From Patulibacter sp052039575 (GTDB lineage: Bacteria > Actinomycetota > Thermoleophilia > Solirubrobacterales > Solirubrobacteraceae), in NCBI GenBank assembly GCA_052039575.1, contig JBQGEK010000143.1, positions 1 to 27,073 of the forward strand: a stretch of DNA of 27,073 nt. Direction: 5' to 3'. Position 1 is the first letter of the stretch; the number at the start of each line of letters is the position of its first letter. Of this stretch, positions 15,910 to 23,111 are shown one piece after another. The notes under the pieces were generated by a model, which worked only from the letters and a program-made list of their open reading frames with translations, searched no databases and was not told the DNA's origin. The position numbers were made by a program, and so were the translations under genes.

Positions 15910-16050
15910 ATGACGCTGGAGCGAATCGCCTGGACCGGGGTCGTTCTGGCGTGTCTGATCACCGCGCTGCTGCTCCTCGTGGGCGGCTTCCTGGGCTACG
16001 CCGGATTGACCACGACCGTCGGCCTGGCCGCCGCCTTGAACCTGCGCTGA
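15910..16050 (+). CDS. 46-residue single-pass membrane protein, unknown function
   Basis: The frame from ATG 15910 gives a short protein with the N-terminal segment MTLERIAWTG and a hydrophobic helix (VVLACLITALLLLVGGFLGYAGL), then a mildly hydrophobic tail ending LNLR. The frame is open further upstream, but that stretch lacks protein-like composition. GGATAGT lies just upstream and could be a degenerate -10. Evidence is the clean membrane-helix composition and its placement alone between two divergent/convergent genes; no family is recognised. It converges on rdgB. Confidence 0.5.
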   Translation: MTLERIAWTGVVLACLITALLLLVGGFLGYAGLTTTVGLAAALNLR

Positions 16051-16069
16051 GCAGGGAAAACTGTCGCGA

Positions 16070-16087
16070 CCCCGACGATCGACGGGG
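16070..16087. terminator. Possible bidirectional terminator hairpin
   Basis: CCCCG (16070-16074) pairs with CGGGG (16083-16087) around an 8-nt loop that contains the palindrome CGATCG. It lies in the 64-bp gap between the convergent small membrane gene and rdgB. There is no T-tract, and the stem is short. Confidence 0.3.
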
Positions 16088-16114
16088 CCCTTCGACGGAG
16101 CCCCGGGGCGCCGA

Positions 16115-16714
16115 TCAGCGCTCGCCGCCGAGGCCCAGCACGCGCCGCAGCTCGCGCGCCGCTCGCCCACGGTGGGAGACCGCTGCCTTCTCGGCCGGCG
16201 TGAGCTCCGCCATCGTCCGACGGCCGGCCCGCGCGGGCTCCGGCTGCTCGTCGGGAAGAAAAATCGGGTCGTAGCCGAAACCACCATCACCGCGAGGCCG
16301 TTCAGCCATCGTTCCGGTGCATCGCCCCTCGACGATCTGCTCCGTCTTGGTCGACGGATCGACATAGGCGATCGCACAGACGTAGGCGATCGCGCTGCCC
16401 GGCGGCACCTGCTCGACGAACAGCGCGAGGTTCTGCTCGTCGCTGGCATCGTCCCCCGCGAACCGCGCGGAGCGGACCCCCGGGCGACCGTCGAGCACGT
16501 CGGCGACGATCCCGGAATCGTCGGCGAACGCGGCGCGACCGGTCGCCGCGGCCGCGGTCCGGGCCTTCTCCAGGGCGTTCTCCGCGAAGGTCTCCCCGAC
16601 CTCCGGCGGCAGGTCGACGTTGTCGGGCAGCGGGATCACCCTCCACGGGGCCAGCAGCGCGGTGAACTCTTCGACCTTGTGGGCGTTCTGGGTCGCCAGG
16701 ATCAACGTGGACAC
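16115..16714 (-). CDS. rdgB: RdgB/HAM1 non-canonical purine NTP pyrophosphatase
   Basis: This enzyme hydrolyses dITP, ITP and XTP to monophosphates, keeping deaminated purines out of nucleic acids. The 199-residue protein is of standard length. Signatures are ATQNAHKVEEF (T8, N10, K13), ETFAENALEKAR (41-52), ADDSG (64-68), PGVRSARFAG, GFGYDPIF (145-152) and SHRGRA (180-185), the full set of the Ham1 family. The GTG at 16714 precedes the invariant STLILATQN. No Shine-Dalgarno sequence is seen; TAGGAT lies 6 nt upstream. It is preceded on the same strand by the pilin gene, 36 bp away. Confidence 0.96.
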   Translation of the reverse strand: MSTLILATQNAHKVEEFTALLAPWRVIPLPDNVDLPPEVGETFAENALEKARTAAAATGRAAFADDSGIVADVLDGRPGVRSARFAGDDASDEQNLALFVEQVPPGSAIAYVCAIAYVDPSTKTEQIVEGRCTGTMAERPRGDGGFGYDPIFLPDEQPEPARAGRRTMAELTPAEKAAVSHRGRAARELRRVLGLGGER

Positions 16715-16720
16715 CCGGCC

Positions 16721-16726
16721 ATCCTA
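16721..16726 (-). promoter_or_regulatory. Candidate -10 element for rdgB (leaderless)
   Basis: TAGGAT on the minus strand is followed by GGCCGG (6 nt) and the GTG at 16714, in the 36-bp gap after the pilin gene. Confidence 0.5.
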
Positions 16727-16750
16727 CGGTCGGGTGCCCACGCCGCCTCG

Positions 16751-17020
16751 CTACTTGGGCGCCTTGCCCGCCGAGCCGATCGCCGCCTTGACCTTCTCGA
16801 CCACCGCCTGGGCGATGCCTCCGCCCTTCAGGCCACCGGCGGCGACCACCACGCCCGCCATCACCGCCGCGATCAGCATCGCGAGCGCCACGTACTCGAC
16901 GGTCCCCTGACCGCGGTCGTCGTCGCGCAGCCGCAGCGCACGGTGGTGCAGGTCGGCCACGAGCGCCATCGGCCACCGCGGCACGCTCGAGCGCACGACG
17001 GTCGGAACGGGAACAGACAT
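16751..17020 (-). CDS. Flp-type (class III signal) pilin-like protein
   Basis: The 89-residue protein has a basic/acidic N-terminal part followed by DRGQGTVEYVALAMLIAAVMAGVVVAA. With cleavage after G37, the conserved Glu (E42) falls at +5 and Tyr follows, exactly as in Flp/Tad pilins processed by prepilin peptidase; the hydrophobic helix follows. The leader of about 37 residues is long for Flp pilins. No tad assembly genes are in the window. The ATG at 17020 has a good ribosome-binding site (GGAGG, 6-nt spacer) and sets the start. It is divergent from the glycosyltransferase gene. Confidence 0.75.
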   Translation of the reverse strand: MSVPVPTVVRSSVPRWPMALVADLHHRALRLRDDDRGQGTVEYVALAMLIAAVMAGVVVAAGGLKGGGIAQAVVEKVKAAIGSAGKAPK

Positions 17021-17026
17021 CTTCAC

Positions 17027-17031
17027 CCTCC
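17027..17031 (-). promoter_or_regulatory. Ribosome-binding site of the pilin-like gene
   Basis: GGAGG on the minus strand is followed by GTGAAG and the ATG at 17020. It rejects the longer upstream frame that would add 40 residues. Confidence 0.75.
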
Positions 17032-17114
17032 AGGGTTCGTTCTTCGCTGTCCGGCGATCCTCGTCGTGCGGCGCCCGCCGCCGCCAGACCGCCACCGTGC
17101 AGAATAAGCGCCCT

Positions 17115-18041
17115 ATGCGCGTTCTCGTCGTGTCCAACATGGCACCCGACGCCGAGCACCCCGAGCGTGGGAGCTTCGTCCGCGACCAGGTCGCCGCGCT
17201 GCGCCGGCTGCCGGACCTCGACGTCCGGTTCGCGGAGTTCGCGCCCGGCGGCTATCGCCAGGCTGCGCGGCGCCTGCGTGCCGAGCACCGGGGCGAACGG
17301 TACGACGTCGTCCACTCCCACTTCGGACTGACGGCGATCCCCGCCCTGGCCGTCCGTGGCCGAATCCGCGGGGTCACCCTGCACGGCCGGGACCTGCGCA
17401 ACCGCAAGTCGCGGATCGCGACCCTCGGCGTGCTGCCGACCCAGCGATTGATCGGTCTGGCGTCCGACGACCTCGCGCAGATGCTGCCGCGACCGTTCCA
17501 CCGCCGGATGCGCTCGCTCCCGGTCGGCCTCGCGCTGGATCGGTTCGGGCCGATGCCACGGGGCGAGGCGCGGGCCGCGCTGGACCTCGACCCGGACGCC
17601 GGCTTCCTGCTGTTCCCGTACGGAGCGGACCGCCGGGTCAAGCGCGTCGACCGTGCCCGCGAGCTGGCAGACGCAGCCGGCCTGCCGCTGCGCACGCTCG
17701 GAGGGGTCGCACCGGAGTCGATGCGGTCGTGGCTGAATGCGGCGACGGCCGTGGTGATCCCCAGTGAGCACGAGGGCTTCGGCCTGGCTGCCGTGGAGGC
17801 GCTCGCCTGCGACGTCCCGGTGCTCGCGACGCCGACCGGCGCTCATGCCGAGACGGTCGGCGTCGTCGACGGCTGTCTCTGCGCTCCGTGGGACCTCGAC
17901 GCCTGGCGGGCCGCGCTCTCCCCGCACCTGCAGTCCGCAGACCCTCGTGTTCCTGGCGGGGCGATCGCGGAACGCCACGGAACGGCGGTCTACGCCGGGC
18001 GTCTCGTCGATGCCTGGCGCACGATCCTGCCCGCCCCGTAG
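17115..18041 (+). CDS. GT4-family (GT-B fold) glycosyltransferase
   Basis: The 308-residue protein starts MRVLVVSNMAPDAEHPERGSFVRDQ, typical of GT4 N-domains, with DVVHSHFGLTAIPAL and GVTLHGRDLRN as the acceptor side. The donor-binding C-domain has FLLFPYGADRRVKRVDRA and PSEHEGFGLAAVEAL, the EX7E motif (E220, E228) that contacts the nucleotide sugar. It is shorter than most GT4 enzymes (about 370), mainly between the domains. It should act in the cytosol on an unknown acceptor, perhaps a lipid or cell-surface glycan. No glycan cluster is adjacent. The ATG at 17115 precedes the family N-terminus; a GTG at 17097 is less likely. Confidence 0.88.
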   Translation: MRVLVVSNMAPDAEHPERGSFVRDQVAALRRLPDLDVRFAEFAPGGYRQAARRLRAEHRGERYDVVHSHFGLTAIPALAVRGRIRGVTLHGRDLRNRKSRIATLGVLPTQRLIGLASDDLAQMLPRPFHRRMRSLPVGLALDRFGPMPRGEARAALDLDPDAGFLLFPYGADRRVKRVDRARELADAAGLPLRTLGGVAPESMRSWLNAATAVVIPSEHEGFGLAAVEALACDVPVLATPTGAHAETVGVVDGCLCAPWDLDAWRAALSPHLQSADPRVPGGAIAERHGTAVYAGRLVDAWRTILPAP

Positions 18042-18044
18042 ACT
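18039..18044 (+). promoter_or_regulatory. Candidate -10 element upstream of the zinc-ribbon pair
   Basis: TAGACT overlaps the glycosyltransferase stop codon and would give a leader of about 40 nt before the ATG at 18090. No Shine-Dalgarno sequence is visible in that leader. Confidence 0.35.
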
Positions 18045-18089
18045 CGGGCCTCGGGTCTCCGCACGAACACGCTGTTCCCGCTCCTCTTC

Positions 18090-19418
18090 ATGACCAGTCT
18101 CTTTGACCGCATTCGCCAGCGACGGGGTCAGGATCTCCCGCCGGACGGACCGCAGGATCCGGCCGCCGACGGTCCCGCACCCGAGGCGCCGACCGAGGTC
18201 CATCCGTCCGTCAACGCCCCCGTGGGCGACGCGGACGGCGTCCCGACGCCGCCCGAGGTCAGCGACCTCACCGTCGTTCAGCCCGCGGTGCCGCCGACCG
18301 CCGGCGGGTCGTCGGCCGCCGGCGCGGACGCGGGCTTGCCCTCCGAGACCGAAGGTCAGACCGACCCCGGCTCGACCGGCTCCTCCGCGCCCGACGACGC
18401 AGCTCCAGCCGAAGCGGAGACCCGCGTCGCCGGCCCGCGCTCGCTGGCCGACGAGGCCGCCCTCGCGGCCGAGCTCCCCGACGAGCTGCCGTCGCGGACC
18501 CCGAAGGCCCCGCGGGAGTCGAGCGGCCTGACGCCGCTGATCCCCACCGGGTCCTCGACCGCGCCGGAGTCCACCGCATCCGCGGCGACCGACTCTGACG
18601 CCGGTACGGGCGACCAGGCAGCGACGGCCGAGGGCACGGCCCCCGCCGTTCCGCAGCCGCCCGTGCTCGGCCCGCCGACCTCCGGCGGCACACCGCCCGC
18701 CGCGCCGCCCACGCCCCCGACCGCGCCGACGGCTGCGGCGACGGTCCCCGAGGCGACCGAGGTCCCGAAGGTCACGATCCGCAACCGCGGTCGGATGCGC
18801 CGGCGGCTGCGCTACCTGCGGCGGGTCCGCGAGCTCGGCTACCGCGACCTCGGCGGCCTGGTCTTCGAGCTGCGCCGGGCCAACGCCACCAACCAGGTGC
18901 TGGTGGACGCGAAGGTCGACGCTCTGCGCCGGATCGACGCCGAGCTGCACGCGCTCGAGCACGGACTGCGCGACTACCGCACCGTCGAGGAGCTGCACGA
19001 GCCGGGCGTCTCGGTCTGCATCCGCTGTGGCGCGCTGCACGGCAGCGACGCCAACTACTGCCCGCAGTGCGGAGTCAGCGTCAGCACGCCGGTCGCGACG
19101 GTCAGCGCCGCGGCTCCGCCCCCCGCGACCGTCGACGGCGGAACCCCCGTCGAGCCCGAGCCCACCGTTGCCGCCCCGTCCGGTGACACCCCGGGCACCG
19201 GACCGGACGGCCGCCCGCGGGCGGCCGCGACGCCGGCGAACGGTGGTCCCGGCCCCGGCTCGACCGGTCCCGACGGCGAGCCGACCCAGGTCGACACCAC
19301 CGCCCCCGCGGAGCCCGCGACCAGCCCGGACCCCGTGACCGGCGAGCCGACCGTCGTGCTCGACGATGCGAACCCGGCGCCCGACGAGGCGACGGACGCG
19401 ACGGCCGACGAGCGATGA
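18090..19418 (+). CDS. Disordered Pro/Ala/Asp-rich protein with a central helical segment and zinc ribbon
   Basis: The 442-residue protein has three parts. Residues 1-225 are low-complexity Pro/Ala/Thr/Asp-rich. Residues about 226-330 look folded: a basic helical segment (RGRMRRRLRYLRRVRELGYRDLGGL), a second helix with regular heptad-like spacing, then a zinc ribbon C310-x2-C313-x10-C324-x2-C327 (CIRCG...YCPQCG). Residues 331-442 are again Pro/Gly/Thr-rich and acidic. I see no signal peptide or membrane helix, so it is probably cytosolic. The function is unknown. Its stop overlaps the start of the next zinc-ribbon gene (ATGA), so the two are translated together. The frame is supported by the in-frame zinc ribbon and third-position G/C. 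Confidence 0.8.
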   Translation: MTSLFDRIRQRRGQDLPPDGPQDPAADGPAPEAPTEVHPSVNAPVGDADGVPTPPEVSDLTVVQPAVPPTAGGSSAAGADAGLPSETEGQTDPGSTGSSAPDDAAPAEAETRVAGPRSLADEAALAAELPDELPSRTPKAPRESSGLTPLIPTGSSTAPESTASAATDSDAGTGDQAATAEGTAPAVPQPPVLGPPTSGGTPPAAPPTPPTAPTAAATVPEATEVPKVTIRNRGRMRRRLRYLRRVRELGYRDLGGLVFELRRANATNQVLVDAKVDALRRIDAELHALEHGLRDYRTVEELHEPGVSVCIRCGALHGSDANYCPQCGVSVSTPVATVSAAAPPPATVDGGTPVEPEPTVAAPSGDTPGTGPDGRPRAAATPANGGPGPGSTGPDGEPTQVDTTAPAEPATSPDPVTGEPTVVLDDANPAPDEATDATADER

Positions 19419-19885
19419 CCCGGACTCCCCCGGCCGAGATCGCGTGCCCGCGCTGCGGCGCACCGGTCGGCAGCGAGCAGGCCTGGTGCCTGACCTGCGG
19501 TGCCCCGGCCCGCACCCGGATGCGCCCGACGCCGAACTGGAAGCTGCCGCTGATCGCGATCGCGGCGATCGTCCTGCTCGTCGCGGGCGGCACGGTGGGT
19601 GCCTTCGTGGCGCTGACGACGGACAACGAGGCGCCGCAGGCCAACACGCCCGCCAACAGCGTCCCCGAGGCCGTGCCGCCGCCGGCGCCGGAGACCCCGC
19701 CGGCCGATCCCAACGCGGATCCGAACGTCGACCCCAACGCGGATCCCAACGCCCCGGTCGCCCCGCCCGTGACGCCCCCGGCGACCGACCCCGCCACGCC
19801 GCCGGCAACCGATCCGCCACCGACCGCGACCGGAACCGACACCGCACCGGCACCGACCCCGCCGGCTGACACCAACGCCGACTGA
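19415..19885 (+). CDS. Membrane protein with N-terminal zinc ribbon and Pro-rich tail
   Basis: The 156-residue protein begins with a zinc ribbon C11-x2-C14-x10-C25-x2-C28, the same spacing as in the preceding gene. One membrane helix follows at about 45-67 (LPLIAIAAIVLLVAGGTVGAFVAL), then a Pro/Ala/Thr/Asp-rich tail of about 85 residues. The tail includes four DPNA-like repeats (nt 19706-19753). The likely topology is zinc ribbon inside, tail outside. The family is unknown. ATGA overlap with the upstream gene and shared zinc-ribbon spacing suggest the two proteins work together or arose from a common module. Confidence 0.82.
   Translation: MTRTPPAEIACPRCGAPVGSEQAWCLTCGAPARTRMRPTPNWKLPLIAIAAIVLLVAGGTVGAFVALTTDNEAPQANTPANSVPEAVPPPAPETPPADPNADPNVDPNADPNAPVAPPVTPPATDPATPPATDPPPTATGTDTAPAPTPPADTNAD
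19706..19753 (+). repeat. Four tandem 12-bp units encoding DPNA/DPNV
   Basis: Units begin at 19706, 19718, 19730 and 19742, each close to GATCCCAACGCG with a few substitutions. They lie inside the Pro-rich tail of the membrane zinc-ribbon gene, where length variation would be tolerated in frame. Confidence 0.85.
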
Positions 19886-19906
19886 CCTCCGCCGGCGCAC
19901 GCCTCG

Positions 19907-20950
<1,044 letters not shown>

Positions 20951-20956
20951 GACGGA

Positions 20957-20963
20957 TACCGTA
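20957..20963. promoter_or_regulatory. Shared symmetric -10 element for nadB (+) and the HDAC-family gene (-)
   Basis: The heptamer TACCGTA reads TACCGT on the plus strand (20957-20962) and TACGGT on the minus strand (20963-20958). Each is followed by exactly 7 nt and then a start codon: ATG 20970 for nadB and GTG 20950 for the HDAC-family gene. No ribosome-binding site precedes either start. This would make a single bidirectional promoter giving two leaderless mRNAs. Confidence 0.55.
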
Positions 20964-20969
20964 CTCGTC

Positions 20970-22448
20970 ATGTCCGAGGCCCCGGAGACCACCACCGACG
21001 TCCTGATCGTCGGGGCCGGCGCGGCGGGGCTCTACGCCGCGCACTCCGCCGCGCGGGCCGGTGCCCAGGTCACGGTCGTCAGCGCCACGCCGCTGGCCGA
21101 GACGGCGTCGTACTGGGCGCAGGGTGGCGTGGCCGCGGCCCTGGCGGTCGACGACAGCCCCGCCGCCCACCTGGCGGATACCCGGAGGGCGGGGCGAGGC
21201 CTGATGCGCGTCAGCGCCGGCGAGACGCTCTGCCGCGAGGCGCCCGAAGCCGTTCGCGACCTCGAGACGCTCGGCGTCCGCTTCGACGGGGACCGTCAGG
21301 GCCGCCTGGTGCTCGGTCTGGAGGGCGGCCACACCCACCGTCGCGTGGTCCACGCCGGAGGCAGCGCGACCGGGCGTCGACTCGTTCGCCAGCTGGCAGC
21401 CCGACTGGTCCGTGTCCCGCAGGTCACCGTCTACGAGCAGACGCGTGCCGCCGCCGTCTGGACGAGCGAGGGGCGCTGCGTCGGCGTGGTCTGCGAGGAC
21501 GGCCGCCGGATCCGCGCGCGAGCGACGATTCTCGCCTGCGGCGGGTCAGCCGCGCTCTGGAGCCGCACCACCAACCCCCCGGGTTCGATCGGGATCGGCC
21601 TGCAGCTCGCGTTCGCGGCTGGCGCCGAGCTCGCCGACCTCGAGTTCGTCCAGTTCCACCCGACTGCGGTCACCGGGATACCGGGCCGCGAGGGGTTTCT
21701 GGTCACCGAGGCGATCCGCGGCGAGGGCGCCGTGCTGCTCAACGGCCGGGGCGAGCGGTTCGTCGAGGAGCTGTCCCCGCGCGACGAGGTCGCCTTGGCG
21801 GTCTGGCGGACGATGCGCGAGGACGACAGCCCGCACGTGCTGCTCGACATGCGCGAGGTCGACGTCGCCGGCTTCCCGAACGTCGTCGGCGCGCTTCGCG
21901 AATCCGGCCTCGATCCGGCGACGACGCCGATCCCGGTCGCGCCCGCCTGCCACTACACGATGGGGGGCGTCGCCTGCGACCTCAACGGCGCGACCAGCGT
22001 CCCCCAGCTCTACGTGATCGGCGAGACCTCCTGCACCGGCCTTCACGGCGCCAACCGCCTGGCGTCCAACTCCCTCGCCGAATGCATCGTCTTCGGCGGA
22101 CGGGCGGCGCGCGCCGCCCTCGACGCCCCGCCGCTGCCTCCGGCACCCCGACTCGAGCCTGCCCCTCGAGCCCCGGCGATCGTCGCCCCGTCGGCCGCGA
22201 CGCGGACCGCGCTCTGGACGCACGCCGGAATCGAGCGGGATGCGGACGGCCTGGGCGCGCTGCTGGAGGACGAGCACCCCTTGGCGCGCGCGATCGCCGC
22301 GGCGGCCATGGCGCGCGAGGAGACCCGCGGCGCGCACCGCCGAACGGACTTCCCGCAGACCGACCCCGCGCTCGACGAGATCCACACCGTGGTCGGCCCG
22401 ACGGCCGCCGACAGCTCGCCGCGGGCGCGACGCGAGCACTGGACCTGA
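20970..22448 (+). CDS. nadB: L-aspartate oxidase
   Basis: This flavoenzyme oxidises L-aspartate to iminoaspartate, the first step of de novo NAD synthesis. The 492-residue protein has the FAD-binding GAGAAG (15-20), YWAQGGVAAAL, the FQFHPTA-like VQFHPTAV, TEAIRGEGAVLLN, LDMRE, CHYTMGGVACD and HGANRLASNSLAE (359-371). It ends with EETRGAHRRTDFP, a NadB/succinate-dehydrogenase flavoprotein signature. The Glu/His and Arg active-site blocks appear intact, favouring NadB over fumarate reductase. nadA and nadC are not adjacent. The ATG lies 7 nt after TACCGT with no Shine-Dalgarno sequence. Confidence 0.95.
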   Translation: MSEAPETTTDVLIVGAGAAGLYAAHSAARAGAQVTVVSATPLAETASYWAQGGVAAALAVDDSPAAHLADTRRAGRGLMRVSAGETLCREAPEAVRDLETLGVRFDGDRQGRLVLGLEGGHTHRRVVHAGGSATGRRLVRQLAARLVRVPQVTVYEQTRAAAVWTSEGRCVGVVCEDGRRIRARATILACGGSAALWSRTTNPPGSIGIGLQLAFAAGAELADLEFVQFHPTAVTGIPGREGFLVTEAIRGEGAVLLNGRGERFVEELSPRDEVALAVWRTMREDDSPHVLLDMREVDVAGFPNVVGALRESGLDPATTPIPVAPACHYTMGGVACDLNGATSVPQLYVIGETSCTGLHGANRLASNSLAECIVFGGRAARAALDAPPLPPAPRLEPAPRAPAIVAPSAATRTALWTHAGIERDADGLGALLEDEHPLARAIAAAAMAREETRGAHRRTDFPQTDPALDEIHTVVGPTAADSSPRARREHWT

Positions 22449-22592
22449 AGCGCACCTGAATTCGCGTCCGCGAGGGCGTTAGCGCCGCTGAATTCCCGCT
22501 TCAACAGGGCATAAATACGGCGTCCTTAATCGAAACCCAACATTCCCCGGGTTGGTACAGGTAAGACGACTACCAACCGTCGTCGCAACGCC
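22449..22592 (+). promoter_or_regulatory. AT-richer leader with direct repeats and two mutually exclusive hairpins
   Basis: This gap is visibly richer in A/T than its flanks. CTGAATTC occurs twice in direct orientation (22456-22463, 22488-22495), 32 bp apart. An AT-rich patch at 22511-22517 (ATAAATA) could hold a -10. Nearer the gene, GGTTGGTA (22550-22557) pairs with TACCAACC (22571-22578), while GACGAC (22565-22570) pairs with GTCGTC (22579-22584). The second hairpin would place the 3' arm of the first in its loop, so the two compete. It ends 8 nt before the ATG at 22593. No Shine-Dalgarno sequence is seen. Confidence 0.45.
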
Positions 22593-23045
22593 ATGTACCA
22601 CCTTTCTCGGACCCTGTACCGCGACCTCGTTCGTCAGCTGCCTGACGGGAGCTGCCGCACGACCCAGGAGCGCATGCTCCGGTCGTGCGAGCTGACCGTC
22701 GAGCGGCTTGTCACGGACCCGCACTACTTCGCGCACCCGGCGCGCTCGCTCTTCCAGGAGATCCGGTTCCTGTTCCCCATCGCGGCACAGGCCCGGGTCT
22801 GGCAGGTCGTTGACGCCTACGTCACGACCATGGCGGACGAGCTGCGCCGCAACCCCGATCTGAGCCACGACCTGGCCGGCACCAAGCCACGGTGCCAGTC
22901 GACCACGAGGCGCGGCCTCCCGTGCCAGCGCGACCCCCTTCCGGGATCGCGCTACTGCCCGTCGCACCAGCACCTCAGCGCAACCGACACCGCATTCGAG
23001 GAGGCGACGGACGACTACGCGCTGACCGCCGCCCTCGCCGCCTGA
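22593..23045 (+). CDS. Unknown protein with C-terminal Cys/His (probable zinc) motif
   Basis: The 150-residue protein has a helical N-terminal part (about 1-95: MYHLSRTLYRDLVRQLP, TTQERMLRSCELTVERLV, SLFQEIRFLFP, VVDAYVTTMADELRR). Then comes a short motif C101-x9-C111-x10-C122-x2-H125 embedded in RCQSTTRRGLPCQRDPLPGSRYCPSH, which resembles small zinc-binding C-C-C-H motifs of the 'CxxxTxxGxPC...YCxxH' kind seen in many unrelated proteins. The tail is acidic. No signal peptide or membrane helix is seen. I assign no function. The gene stands alone between nadB and hyuA, with a structured leader upstream and a hairpin downstream. Confidence 0.8.
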   Translation: MYHLSRTLYRDLVRQLPDGSCRTTQERMLRSCELTVERLVTDPHYFAHPARSLFQEIRFLFPIAAQARVWQVVDAYVTTMADELRRNPDLSHDLAGTKPRCQSTTRRGLPCQRDPLPGSRYCPSHQHLSATDTAFEEATDDYALTAALAA

Positions 23046-23068
23046 CGCGACGCGAGCACCATCGATCT

Positions 23069-23092
23069 CCCGGCGGGCCGAACCCCGCCGGG
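23069..23092 (+). terminator. Terminator-like 9-bp hairpin without T-tract
   Basis: CCCGGCGGG (23069-23077) and CCCGCCGGG (23084-23092) are a perfect inverted repeat with a 6-nt loop. It starts 23 bp after the stop of the unknown gene and ends before the hyuA -10. Strong GC hairpins lacking a U-tract are common at actinobacterial gene ends. Confidence 0.6.
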
Positions 23093-23098
23093 CGTCGA

Positions 23099-23104
23099 TA
23101 CGCT
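23099..23104 (+). promoter_or_regulatory. Candidate -10 element for hyuA-hyuB (leaderless)
   Basis: TACGCT is followed by GGCACCG (7 nt) and the hyuA ATG at 23112, just downstream of a terminator-like hairpin. No Shine-Dalgarno sequence is present. Confidence 0.55.
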
Positions 23105-23111
23105 GGCACCG

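Noticed and set aside
15661..16449. N-terminal extension of the HU frame by over 260 residues
   Set aside because: The strong AGGAGGAG site and the family N-terminus both place the start at 15660; the extension crosses rdgB and is low-complexity.
16302..19853. 1183-codon open frame on the minus strand across rdgB, the pilin, the glycosyltransferase and the zinc-ribbon genes
   Set aside because: It runs antisense or out of frame through several genes with clear motifs, and its composition (Arg/Gly repeats) is that of GC-driven shadow frames.
20951..20971. ATG at 20971 as the start of the HDAC-family gene, sharing CATG with the nadB start
   Set aside because: Possible, but it adds seven non-homologous residues and would put the start upstream of the TACGGT box; the GTG at 20950 fits both homology and promoter spacing better.
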